DNA from: CAIXOA01 sp041653635
GTDB taxonomy: Archaea; Micrarchaeota; Micrarchaeia; Anstonellales; Bilamarchaeaceae
DNA length: 64,000 nucleotides
Assembly: GCA_041653635.1 (NCBI GenBank)
Contig: JBAZFC010000001.1
Coordinates: 1-64,000 of the forward strand
Direction of reading: 5' to 3'
The first letter of the stretch is position 1; the number at the start of each line of letters is the position of its first letter. Positions 1 through 9,500 of this stretch are shown piece after piece. A model generated the notes under the pieces. That model did not search any database. It saw only the letters and a program-made list of their open reading frames with translations, and was not told the DNA's origin. Made by a program: the position numbers and the translations under genes.

Positions 1-264
1 CATGACGTGCTTATGATATTCAAAGATGTCTGGGTGCGGGGCCTCGAAGGGTTCGACCTTCTGCTTGAATTCTATGACGAGGTTGGCCTTCGCTGCGACC
101 TCTGGGTGATTTTTTAGGTAGTCTGCCGTCATCTCTTGGAGGAATTCTCCGTGGCTCTTTCCCAAGCGATAGCAGATTTCCCGGAACCTGATCCAAAATT
201 GTGCGTTCACTCCTCTGAAAAGTTTGCCATCAACGCGTACATCTTTAGTTTCCACCAGTGTCAC
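1..264 (-). CDS. Hypothetical protein, 3' part lies outside the window
   Basis: An open minus-strand frame runs off the left edge of the window; 88 codons are visible. It probably starts at the GTG at 264 or the GTG at 255, because the frame keeps protein-like composition upstream of the internal GTG at 210. Either start overlaps the end of the preceding 65-residue gene, which suggests translational coupling. The visible part is mixed charged and aromatic (for example QFWIRF and YLKNHPEVA) and looks like a soluble helical protein. I do not recognise the family. The neighbour resembles a ribbon-helix-helix protein, so a role beside a small DNA-binding protein is possible but is only inference. 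Confidence 0.45.
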   Translation of the reverse strand, partial: MTLVETKDVRVDGKLFRGVNAQFWIRFREICYRLGKSHGEFLQEMTADYLKNHPEVAAKANLVIEFKQKVEPFEAPHPDIFEYHKHVM

Positions 265-442
265 CAGCAAGGCGCTCGTAGGTTCCGAGCATCTCAAGGA
301 ACATTTGGGCGGATGTTCGCCCTTCTTTGGCGCACAACGTCCTAAACCTCCTTTTCTCGTCTTCAGACAGGCCCGCTATCTGAAGAGGATGTTCTGGTTT
401 CTTTTCTTGTTCTCCTTCTGTGGTTGAATTCGCCATACTCAC
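245..442 (-). CDS. Small ribbon-helix-helix-like protein, 65 aa
   Basis: The first ~20 residues are polar and probably disordered. The rest (LSEDEKRRFRTLCAKEGRTS and onward) has the spacing of a CopG/Arc-type ribbon-helix-helix fold, so DNA binding is plausible but not proven. The start at 442 is supported by an AT-rich box, TTTAAATATA on the plus strand at 468-477, centred about 30 bp upstream, which gives an almost leaderless mRNA. An in-frame ATG at 436 is the alternative. The 3' end overlaps the next gene by about 20 nt. No toxin-like partner can be identified because the downstream gene is cut by the window edge. Confidence 0.5.
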   Translation of the reverse strand: MSMANSTTEGEQEKKPEHPLQIAGLSEDEKRRFRTLCAKEGRTSAQMFLEMLGTYERLAGDTGGN

Positions 443-557
443 ACCACATGCATATTAAACATACTAATTTAAATATATTTCGTCATCTTACTACTACGTC
501 AGACGCTAGTGGTAGAAAATAGGTCGGTATAATAAGAATACGAGCGAAATACAGGGC

Positions 558-824
558 ATGACCTACAAAAATACGTCTGAAAATCCAGGTGATAAGGACG
601 TGTGGCAAATGTTTGAATTGTCCCCTCTCGTGGATGTGCGGGGTTCACTGAAGATATTGATAAAACGGGGCCTCGCCGAGCAGAGCGGCTTTCTTGAGAG
701 CGTCAAAGATAAGGAAAAATACAAATTCTATGGGTGGTTCGACGCAAAGGAGGGGGTTCTCAAAATAAAGGTGGTTGAGCGGAGGGATATTGACCGCCTT
801 ATCCAGAGCCCGGTTCTGAAATGA
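558..824 (+). CDS. Hypothetical protein, 88 aa
   Basis: A small soluble protein with no signal peptide or membrane segment. The middle (LVDVRGSLKILIKRGLAEQS) could be a helical segment, and the C-terminal half alternates Lys and Val/Ile as in a beta sheet. A TATA-like box GTATAATAAG at 527-536, centred 27 bp before the ATG, supports this start and a leaderless mRNA. It is transcribed divergently from the ribbon-helix-helix-like gene at 442, with a separate promoter. I do not recognise the family. Confidence 0.5.
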   Translation: MTYKNTSENPGDKDVWQMFELSPLVDVRGSLKILIKRGLAEQSGFLESVKDKEKYKFYGWFDAKEGVLKIKVVERRDIDRLIQSPVLK

Positions 825-1179
825 GTTGGGTGTGATGCTTTCGCGTGGCGCGCGCGCGGTTCCGCGCTGCAGCTGCTCCCTTTCCACCAATATTTATAAT
901 ATAAATATTTTGGATGAAAAAACGGTCAGAAAGTCATTTACGTCTGTGCGCAAACTGAGCAAACTGCGCATAATGAGCATGCATATGCTCAATATGCTCA
1001 ATATGCTCAATACGTTTGAAAACGCCTCTAGAGTAGGTAGAGTTTCTTGAATAGTACCCAATATTTATACTCTTTTTACTAATCCCATTATAAATATTAT
1101 AGGGCTAATGTCTGGCGTTGGTGTGTTGAGATGGGTTCGAATTTCAAGGAAAGTTCAGATTCACGTCGTAAAGAAAGGT
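825..1179. other. Non-coding stretch with AT-rich palindrome and short tandem repeat
   Basis: I see no convincing gene here. The stretch holds an AT-only inverted repeat with 10-bp arms and a 1-bp centre at 889-909 (AATATTTATA / TATAAATATT). It also holds three tandem copies of ATGCTCAAT at 985-1011, preceded by an inverted repeat with 7-bp arms TGAGCAT / ATGCTCA at 974-991, and another AT-rich block at 1060-1105. The palindromes resemble TATA boxes or protein-binding sites, but no start codon lies at the expected distance with a good frame. Confidence 0.5.
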
Positions 1180-1252
1180 CGCCTTGGCCGGGATTCGAAC
1201 CCGGGTCACCGGCTCGACAGGCCGGAATGCTGGACCACTACACTACCAAGGC
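1180..1252 (-). tRNA. tRNA-Asp (GTC)
   Basis: The minus strand folds as a full cloverleaf: acceptor GCCTTGG/CCAAGGC, anticodon stem CCGGC/GCCGG, anticodon loop CTGTCGA giving GTC, a TTCGAAT T-loop and a discriminator G. No CCA is encoded (ACC follows the discriminator). No intron is present. A weak AT-rich box at about 1275-1285 lies at a suitable distance for a promoter. Confidence 0.95.
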
Positions 1253-1323
1253 ATTTGAGTGTCTAAGCTGAGAGATAAGATAAGGTAAGAAAAGAATAAA
1301 AAGGGGAGCCAACCTCTCGGCGT

Positions 1324-2667
1324 TCAGTACCTCCTTGCGTACCTCGGCGGCCTTGGCGGGGGCTCGTGTTGCGGGCGCACATTCCTGCGCAGTATCCAAC
1401 GGACATCAAACTCCTGGCGGTCGTGCGCCGGGCCGAAGGGGCCGCAACTGTGGATTCTTCCGGTGCCGACCCGGTCGCATGTAACTGCCTTCCACCTTCC
1501 GTCACGCAAGTACGCGTCGCACTTCAGCCTGCTGTTGTTCACTTTGGAGCAGTCAAACCCAACGACATCGTAATCCGCGGGGTGCCTTATGCGCCCGGAG
1601 GATTCCGCCTCTGGGGCCGTTCTTGCGGGCGCGGAAGGGCGCTCTCCCAAGTCTGGGACTACCCTTGGCCCGCGGTGGCCGTCTTTGGCTGTTGGTGAAG
1701 GCCGGGTTGGCGGGGCGGGTTGGCGGGGCGCCTCGTTTGCCGCATCCCTTGCCGGTTCCTGAATGCGTTCCGTAAGGGCAACATGCCCCTCCTCGGGCCG
1801 TTCCTGTTCCAGAGGCAGCACCATGCTCACAGCCGCATCTTCATGGTGGCTCTTGGATAAAAATTTGCGTATTTCCGGCCAGTATGAGATTGCAAATATG
1901 GTTCCGACTATCAACACGGAAACGGCTGCAGTTATGCCGGTTAGCACCTGGCCGTCCGTAAATCTTGGGGCTGGGAACGAGATGCGCGACAGGAATGATG
2001 TTGATTCTTTAAATTCATGGTGAACATCTCCATGGGAACGTGAATGACGCTCTGCCGGGGGAGGGAAGCTCGGATTATCATCAAGATGATAATAATAGTC
2101 TACTAATTCCTGGATACGGACCCCCCTTCTGTCTCTTATTTCATCATCCGTCATGCTTTTGTAATCTTCCAAGTCTTGGTGATGAATCGAATCCACATTC
2201 ATGGCCTCTCTGTAGTAAATCCTGCGATGAGCCGAGCTTCTGCTTCCAGAATCCTCTTCGGAATCTTCCGGCTCCCCCTGCTCCGTGGCATCTTCACGCG
2301 AACGCCTTAAGAAATCGTGGAACCCCGCGCTTCCGCCCGGGCTGGAGAACCCATCAGCATCATACCCGTCCAAATCGGTGTGGACGTCCCGGTCATCATA
2401 ATGCTCGGTGCGGCCCCTCACGTCCATGGGGCTGATGCCGGTTTGTACGTCGGCATCACCATGCCGCTCGGTATGGCCCACACAAGTGTTGTATCCGCCC
2501 ACAGTATGGTGGTCAAGGCCGCCGTAGGCATTCGGTTCGCTAGTGCCACGGAAGTCAAATGGGCTTAAGCCGTAGTGTTCTTGTTTTCCCGTTTCGTCGT
2601 CTATCTTTGTCCGGCCTATTGCATTCCAGCCGCTATCATCGTACTGGGTTACCCACTTGAAGCCCAT
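1324..2667 (-). CDS. Hypothetical single-pass membrane protein, 447 aa
   Basis: The first ~225 residues are very hydrophilic and rich in His, Asp, Gly and Tyr, with no signal peptide. A single hydrophobic segment follows (VLTGITAAVSVLIVGTIFAI), then a Pro/Glu/Arg-rich linker and a C-terminal domain with four cysteines (FDCSKV, KCDAY, VTCDR, HSCGP) that could form disulfides or bind metal. A TATA-like TTTTTAACT box on the minus strand, centred near 2694, puts the leaderless start at 2667. I do not recognise the family. The topology may be N-terminus inside and Cys-rich domain outside, but this is inferred. Confidence 0.6.
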   Translation of the reverse strand: MGFKWVTQYDDSGWNAIGRTKIDDETGKQEHYGLSPFDFRGTSEPNAYGGLDHHTVGGYNTCVGHTERHGDADVQTGISPMDVRGRTEHYDDRDVHTDLDGYDADGFSSPGGSAGFHDFLRRSREDATEQGEPEDSEEDSGSRSSAHRRIYYREAMNVDSIHHQDLEDYKSMTDDEIRDRRGVRIQELVDYYYHLDDNPSFPPPAERHSRSHGDVHHEFKESTSFLSRISFPAPRFTDGQVLTGITAAVSVLIVGTIFAISYWPEIRKFLSKSHHEDAAVSMVLPLEQERPEEGHVALTERIQEPARDAANEAPRQPAPPTRPSPTAKDGHRGPRVVPDLGERPSAPARTAPEAESSGRIRHPADYDVVGFDCSKVNNSRLKCDAYLRDGRWKAVTCDRVGTGRIHSCGPFGPAHDRQEFDVRWILRRNVRPQHEPPPRPPRYARRY

Positions 2668-2714
2668 GCTATATTATTAGTGCGCAAAAAGTTAAAAATG
2701 GAGATAAGGGAGCG

Positions 2715-5700
2715 TTAGGCCTTCGTTTCCCTGCTCCTCTTATAGATGTAGTAAGCCACCAGCGCGATTATGATGAGCCAGAGCCACCAGAGGTTCAGGA
2801 TTGTGCCGCCAAGGCCGCCCTGCGTGCCGGGCTGCAAGGGTTCTCCCGGCCCGGTGACGTTGCCGCCCGGCGTGGTTGGCACCTCAACGCATGCGTTGCT
2901 GCTGCACCTGAAGCCCTGCTGGCAATCGCCGTCCTCTACGCATTCTGGCGGAGGGGTCAATGGTTCCTGCACACATGTTCCCGAGGCGCACCTGTAGCCC
3001 TGCTGGCATTGCGAATCTATGGTGCATCCTGTTTCCGGTTCCTCCGGCCTCTGCACGCACTCGTGGTTTGTGCACTGCTCATTTTCGCCGCAGTCGGAGC
3101 TTGCGCAGCAGGCATAATCCTCCCATGCGTGGTTGGAGTATGCGCCGCATTCCCCTTCTGGGACCTTTTCGCATGCTCCCTGCGTGCATTTTTCGTCGTA
3201 GGCGCAATCATTGTTGGAGGCGCATTCCGTTGCAACTGCAACGAATGAGTCGTTTGCTGTTACATATCCAAGCTTGCTTGCCACTATCCTGTATGTGCCG
3301 GCGTTCTCAGGGGTGAAGAGCACATGCCCCCAGGGGTCCGTGTAGCCGGTGAAGACAGTGTCGCCCGCGAACGAAATCACGACCAGCGCGCTGGGGAGCG
3401 TCACTCCCCCTTCCCTTTCAACGGTTATCTGCATGCTGCTGCCAGCCGGAACCTCGTCCTCCGCGATTATGGAGAGGGGTTGGTTCACCGAAGGGTTGCT
3501 GCTTGACGATGCCGTGCTTCCTCCTGCCACCGTCTCTGTCCATGCACTGCTTGCCGAAACCGTGGTGTTGTCCGTGCAATTCACGGTGAAGGAATAGGTC
3601 TGCCCCGCCGTGAGGCTGTAACTAAGCGTAATTGTGGTGAGCGTGCCGTTCTCCACGGTGTCATTGGTCCCTCCGGGCGTGATGGCATCCACATATACTG
3701 TGCAGTTCAATGTGGAGTTGTCCGCATCGGTGGCGTTGAACACTATGTCCGGGGTGAGCGACGTGATTTCGCCGCCGTTGCCCTGCCCCCCTATGCTCAC
3801 GATGGTTACATTCGGCGCATAATTGAGGTTGTTGGTGAGGGGGAGGTAATCCTGGACATTGCTTGTGACCGAGACCTGGAATGTTGCATTTAGCTCGTAG
3901 ATGTCTACCGCGGTTGCGTCCCCCCCTCCAGCAGTGCTAGGCGCAGACCAACCTGCGGCACCATAGTCCCAGCAGGACATGTAGGGGGTTATGGTTCCCT
4001 TGAAGTTTAGCGCCTCCACCTTCACCTGCAGCGGGTCGGTGCTCAGGCAATCGGTTCCAAACATGGTTCCGAAGGGCACTGTTGTCGTGGAGGGTACGCC
4101 AATGCCGCCCACTCCGCCAGTCTTAATGGAACCGGTGGCGATCATAGTGGAGGCACCCGCGGGGATTGTGAAATTGTAGTACCCTACGGCCAAAGCCTCT
4201 GCGGTCCCGTATGTGTCCCAGTCCTGGTCGTAGGTGTTTGCGAAAGTCGTCCAGGTGCCGGAGCTGCCATATTCGGATGCATAGACATCCACATTGACCG
4301 AGCCCGAGTACGCATTAACAATATATGGGGTGTTGCCGATTCCATCCCCGTCCGTATCCGCCCCGGTGTAATTTGAATAGAAGTTTCCTCCCTGGTAGGC
4401 GCCGCCTATGATGTTGGTTCCCAAAGTCTTGGAAGAGTTCCAGTAATCCAAAGAATCGGATTGTATGACGCCCTGCGCACCTGATGCGTTAACGATGTTG
4501 TTGTAGAAGAGGTTGCTTGAGCACGCGGATAACACAATCTGGTATATGCTGTTGTTCTGGATGATATTGTTCGTGATGGTGTTGTAAGTGTCCGGGTCAA
4601 AGAAGCCGCCGGCCATGTTGAGCCCGTACAGCGAGTTGTTCTCAATCCTGTTCTCGGTGAGGTTGCTGTAAGTGGCGGAGTTGAAATAAACTCCGTAATA
4701 GTTGCCGAACAGGGTGTTGTTGAACACGGAGTTGTAAGCCGAGTTCACGAACAGCCCTATGCCCGCGGGGCTGTCATACACGGTGTTGTTGAATACCCTG
4801 TTGTTGTCGCCGCCGAGAAGGAGCCCGTACTGGGTGTTGTTGTGGACGCGGTTGGACGAAACGTTGGTGCTGCCCCCGCTGAGCGTCGCACCCGAATTGG
4901 TGTTGTTGAACAGGTCGTTGTTGGCCACCGTCATGTAAGCGGAGCCTGCGTAGATGCCGTCGCTGTAATTGCTCACCGAGCAGTTGTATATGGAAACGTT
5001 CCCCAGGAAACCTGCGACGTATATGCCGTAGTTCGTCCCGGCCGCCCCGGTTATGTTGTAGCCGTCGCAGTCAAGGGTGACGTCGGACGAAGAGATGTAG
5101 ACGCATGCCTGGGTGAACCCATAGGACCTGAGCCCTTCCATGTTGTACGTCATTGTGTAAGCCATGGGCGAGGAGATGTTCGTGCACGAGGCGACGTCCA
5201 GCGTGCCAGAGGTTGTCGCGTTGGTGTAGTTGCCGCTTCCCGTCGCGTTGCACTCGTAGGCATATGTGCCAATAGGAAGCGTGGCTGTCTCCTGGACGGA
5301 TGAGAAGCTGCTATTGACTTCCACGCCGTCCCTGTAAAGGGTGAGGTTCACCTCGGAGTTGGTGGCGCTGCAGGAGACGCTTGTTTCTGTTCCGAATGAC
5401 ACGGTGGTGTCCGGCAGGATTGAGAGCGTTAGGTCCGTCCGCTCCTCGCCTATAGTGTAGCTGGTGAAGCCGGCGACGTCAAACGACGCTATGCCGCCTG
5501 AGCACGAGATGTCTGTGGCGTAGTGCAACCCTGCGCTCAGGATTTCGTCTTTTGTCGTGTACAAAAAGCCGGGCGCCCTCAACACGCCCATGCTGCAGTT
5601 GCCCTCTATGGTTATGGTTGATGCTACGTTCGCCTGCGGGAGGAACTCCGAATAAAGGGAAACGAAATCCGGCTGCACGTAGAGGTACGAGCCCAGGGGA

Positions 5701-6458
5701 TATTGGTACAGCGCCAGGGACGATTGGTTGATGAACCCGAAACTTATCAGCCCCGCCGTTGCATTGTACCCTACCGTGAAGTTGGTGAGGTTGTTTGAAG
5801 CGCTGCCGATGTCCTCCTGGTAAAAGAACGAGGTCTGGTTGTACACGAGGCAGTTGGTGAGGTTGTTGTACATGGCGGTGTCGCGCAGCCAGAATCCAAT
5901 GTCAGAATTGTTGTACGCCACGTCGTCAATCAGCACGTTGTACATGTCAAAGTCGCCCAACGTGGCTATGTCAAAAACAAAACCATACCAAGCGTTGTTA
6001 TATGCAGTGTTATTCACAACCGTGTTGTTGCTGAAGGATTTCATGTCGAATCCTGTCCCCAGATTGTCGAAGGCATTGTTGTCCAGGATGAAGCTGTTGT
6101 TTACCCAGGTGATCTCAAAGGCAAGAGAATAATTAGACACGCTGCAGTTGGCGACCGTGACGTTTTCCACGCCGGAAACCCGGATTCCGTATCCTGTTCC
6201 GTCTGTGCCGTCAAACACGGAGCCGTTGCAGTCCAGGGATACGTTGGCGGCGTTCACAAACAGCGCGGGGGCGGCGAACCCTCCCGAGGGCAGGTGGTAC
6301 GTGTCGCCGCAGAGCACCACGCTGCCGTTCACCTCAAGCACGCCGGAATTGTTGACTATCAGGAAGCCGTATGTGGTGTCGTCCGAGAGGTTCACGCACT
6401 GCGCGCTTATGGTTGAAATGAAAACGAGGGCAAGGATGAGCGGAATCGCATTTTTCAT
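2715..6458 (-). CDS. Giant secreted parallel beta-helix (NosD-type) surface protein, 1247 aa
   Basis: Order of parts: a signal peptide (MKNAIPLILALVFISTISA), a region of right-handed parallel beta-helix repeats of the form NN-x-x-x-NNTxYNN, an Ig-like segment, a second beta-helix block, further beta domains, four cysteine-rich modules of the type CxxxxDCxxxxxCxxGxC, and a C-terminal membrane anchor (LWWLWLIIIALVAYYIY) with a short basic tail. The dense NNT/NNS sequons suggest heavy N-glycosylation. An upstream ATG at 6479 is in frame, but TTTATAAA at 6481-6488 touches it, so the leaderless start should be the ATG at 6458. The likely role is cell-surface layer, adhesion or glycan interaction. 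It is a paralogue of the next gene, with a shared domain plan. Confidence 0.85.
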   Translation of the reverse strand: MKNAIPLILALVFISTISAQCVNLSDDTTYGFLIVNNSGVLEVNGSVVLCGDTYHLPSGGFAAPALFVNAANVSLDCNGSVFDGTDGTGYGIRVSGVENVTVANCSVSNYSLAFEITWVNNSFILDNNAFDNLGTGFDMKSFSNNTVVNNTAYNNAWYGFVFDIATLGDFDMYNVLIDDVAYNNSDIGFWLRDTAMYNNLTNCLVYNQTSFFYQEDIGSASNNLTNFTVGYNATAGLISFGFINQSSLALYQYPLGSYLYVQPDFVSLYSEFLPQANVASTITIEGNCSMGVLRAPGFLYTTKDEILSAGLHYATDISCSGGIASFDVAGFTSYTIGEERTDLTLSILPDTTVSFGTETSVSCSATNSEVNLTLYRDGVEVNSSFSSVQETATLPIGTYAYECNATGSGNYTNATTSGTLDVASCTNISSPMAYTMTYNMEGLRSYGFTQACVYISSSDVTLDCDGYNITGAAGTNYGIYVAGFLGNVSIYNCSVSNYSDGIYAGSAYMTVANNDLFNNTNSGATLSGGSTNVSSNRVHNNTQYGLLLGGDNNRVFNNTVYDSPAGIGLFVNSAYNSVFNNTLFGNYYGVYFNSATYSNLTENRIENNSLYGLNMAGGFFDPDTYNTITNNIIQNNSIYQIVLSACSSNLFYNNIVNASGAQGVIQSDSLDYWNSSKTLGTNIIGGAYQGGNFYSNYTGADTDGDGIGNTPYIVNAYSGSVNVDVYASEYGSSGTWTTFANTYDQDWDTYGTAEALAVGYYNFTIPAGASTMIATGSIKTGGVGGIGVPSTTTVPFGTMFGTDCLSTDPLQVKVEALNFKGTITPYMSCWDYGAAGWSAPSTAGGGDATAVDIYELNATFQVSVTSNVQDYLPLTNNLNYAPNVTIVSIGGQGNGGEITSLTPDIVFNATDADNSTLNCTVYVDAITPGGTNDTVENGTLTTITLSYSLTAGQTYSFTVNCTDNTTVSASSAWTETVAGGSTASSSSNPSVNQPLSIIAEDEVPAGSSMQITVEREGGVTLPSALVVISFAGDTVFTGYTDPWGHVLFTPENAGTYRIVASKLGYVTANDSFVAVATECASNNDCAYDEKCTQGACEKVPEGECGAYSNHAWEDYACCASSDCGENEQCTNHECVQRPEEPETGCTIDSQCQQGYRCASGTCVQEPLTPPPECVEDGDCQQGFRCSSNACVEVPTTPGGNVTGPGEPLQPGTQGGLGGTILNLWWLWLIIIALVAYYIYKRSRETKA

Positions 6459-6522
6459 GCATCCGGCTACTCTTATCATATTTATAAATGTTGCTGACGT
6501 TGGGCGGAAAATTGAAAAATGG

Positions 6523-6549
6523 GAAAAAGGGGAATAAAAAAAATTAAAG
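6523..6549 (-). terminator. Oligo-T transcription terminator
   Basis: On the minus strand this stretch, just after the 2126-residue gene, reads as a run of eight T (6543-6536) within a T-rich context. That is the usual archaeal oligo-T termination signal. It lies between the end of that gene and the TATA box of the next gene on the same strand. Confidence 0.5.
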
Positions 6550-6557
6550 GAAGGGGG

Positions 6558-9500
6558 CTACTTCCTGCGCGGCCTCGCCCTCTCCTCTTCCTGCGCTATG
6601 AGCTCTTCCGGGCCCTTCGCCCGCTGCTTCTTTTTCTTCCTCCAGAAGAAGAACCAGAGTAGCAACAGGAGCGCAAGCAGGAGTATCAGGAAGACGAAGG
6701 ACTTCTGCACCGCGTTTATTATGTTGCCGAGGAGGCCCGCTATGCCTCCGCCCTCCACTCCCCCTCCCCCTATGACCGTCTGCTCATCCACGCATGTGTC
6801 TTCCCTGCACAGGTAGCCGGCGCCGCACTGGTCGTCGCGCACGCAATCCAGGACTGGCTGTTGCGTGCAAAGGCCGGAGTTTCCGCAGCCGTAGCCGGTT
6901 GGGCAGTCCGAGGCGGTGGAGCATGGCCTCTCTTCAGGGGGCACCTCGTCCCTTGGGACGCACTGGCCGCCCCTGCACAGCTCATCCTGGCCGCAGTCGG
7001 AATCGGACGCGCATTCGGCGCATTCCTGGCTTGAGGGCAGCGTGCCGGAGGTCTCGTAGGGCACCCCGTCCTCCCCGGTCGCGACTATCCTTATGTATCC
7101 GTCCACCTCATCGGTGGTGGCCTGGCCTTCGGAGTTTGTGGTGTATGTGCCGATAAGGCCGCACTCTATGCCCGCTTCAGCCATGTACGGCTCATCGCAG
7201 CGGTACACTTGCACCCGCGCGCCCTCCATCGGGCGCTCGGAGCACATCTCAATTATCTCGGCCCCGCTGAGGTCCTGCATCAGCTCCCTGCAGCCGGCTT
7301 CCATTACGGTTATGGTGCTCGGGCATCCCGGGTCAAACCCTATCGTGGTGATTTCAGGGGGCTGGCTGCACACGCTCGCGGGCAGCAGCTGCTGGTAATC
7401 CACGCTCTCGCCGTGCGTTGCGGTCGCGGGCACGACTATCCTTATGTTCCCGTCCTTGTAATCTATGTCCACTTCACCGTTGGAGTCGGTCGTGAAGGTG
7501 CCGAGGAGCTGGGTGCAGTTGATGGTCATTTCCGTCTCGCCGCTGGCCGTGCACCTGTATACATGGACTGTTTCCCCTGCCACAGGCACCTGGCTGCATC
7601 CGATTGCGCCCGTTGTCGGGTCCTCCGTGGGCATGTCCTCGCATATCTCCCTGTATAATAGTATAGTGCTTGTGCATCCCTGCTCAAAGCCGATTGTTAT
7701 CGGGCCTCCGGCCACCGCGCGGAACGTCCCGTCCGTGTCCGAGCAGTCCCCGAAGAAGGCTGCATATGTGTATGTGCCCAGGCTCGCGGGCGTGTAGTGC
7801 ACGTAGCCCTGCGTGTCCGTGAGGTAGGAAACCACGGTGCTTCCGTAGATTATGCTCACGTTTGCGCCGAATAATGAAACGCGCGTGGCGTCCTCATCCG
7901 TGTACCTGAACACCTGGAGGGCCGCGTCCGTGCCGACCGGCACGGTTTCGTTCACCGCCACCTCAAGGAAGCACTCCGGCCCGTCGCCGCCTCCGCCTCC
8001 AGATGAGGTGCTCCGGAACCGCAGTATCCCGCTGGTTGCCGCGCTTGTATAATTTTCGGTGCCGCTCGTGTTGCAGAGGTATATGTATGTGCCTGCCGAA
8101 AGGTTCTGTATGTCCTCCACCGGCGAGGTGCCGTTGGCGACCTCAACCCCGTTCCTGTAAAGGGTGAGGTTGACTTCCGGATTGCTCGCCGCGCAGGAGA
8201 TGTTCGTCTCGGCGCCGGGGCTGACCAGGCCCGTGGGCATGGTGAGCGTAAGGACGGTCGTGTTCATGTTCACCGTGACCAGGGCGGACGTGTTCGCGGA
8301 GGTGTAATTCTCGTCCCCGGTCGTGTTGCATGTGAAGTTGTATGTGCCGCCCGAGAGGTTCGCCAGGTATTCTATGCTGCCGGTGCCGTTCTGCACCAGG
8401 GTGGCGTTGCGGTATATTGTCAGGTTGACCTCGTTGTTGCTTGCGGAGCAGGTGACGTTTATCTCGGTCCCGTAGGTGAACGTCGTGCCCGGGCTGATGT
8501 TCATCGTAAGGAACGTGGGCACTATGCCCAGCGCGTAGCCGGAGAATCCGGTGACGTTGAACGTGGCCAGGTCCACCCCGGGCGTGCAATCCACGTTCGT
8601 CGGGTATATCGTGCCGTTGGTGAGTATGTCGTTCAGGTCCGTCGGGAAGCCTGCCAGGCGCTTCACCGGGTAGGTGCAGTCGGGCGTATAGACTGTTATG
8701 TTGGCGGTCTTATTCACCTGCTCGGCGCCCTCGCTGAGGGACACCCAGTAGTCCCTAAGGATTATGGTGCTGGCAGAGAGGGGCTCCTGTGTATACAAGT
8801 CCACGCTCGTGATGTTAATGGTGTAGGGGGAATAGTTAATGAGCCCTGAAATGGCACTGTAACCCAGCGTGAGGTTGGTGAAGTTTTGGGGCTGGTCCGT
8901 GGACCCTATGGACAGGTAGGCGGTTTGGTTGTAGATGAAAGTCCTTGTGAAGTGGTTCCATGCATTCGTCAGCACATATATGCCGTAGGCGCCGTTGTTG
9001 TACGCGAGGGTGTCCGTGAAATTGTTCCCGGAAGAGTTTGCGCCGAAGAGCGGGAAATTGTCCCAGAGCTGTATCCCCTGGATGCCGTTGGTGTGGATGG
9101 TTGTGTTGAAGAAGACGTTGTTGGCGCTCGCATATACGTAGAAGCCGTGGCGGCCGTTGCCGTACAGGAGGGTGTTCCTGAAGCTGTTGTTGTTCGCCGT
9201 GTCCGTGGAAAAGCCGTCGCCCGCGAAGATGGGGCCGTTGCCATAAGAGACGGTGTTCAGGAAGCTGTTGTTGTTTGAGCTGTTCAGGTAGAGGCCGTCC
9301 AGTAAATTGGAGTGGGCCAGGGAGTCCGTGAAGTTGTTCAGGCTTGAGGAAAGGATGTCAAAGCCGTAATTGGCGTTGCTGAAGGCGGTGGTGTTGGAGA
9401 GCAGCGTCCCGTTCACGTAATTGATGTACACCCCGTCCGTGTTGTTGTAGAGGACGTTGCGCTGCAGGGTGCTGTAGTTGGAGTGCATGAGGAGGAAGCC

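Noticed and set aside
985..1011. CRISPR array at the ATGCTCAAT repeats
   Set aside because: Units are only 9 bp, directly joined and without spacers, and no cas gene is present in the window.
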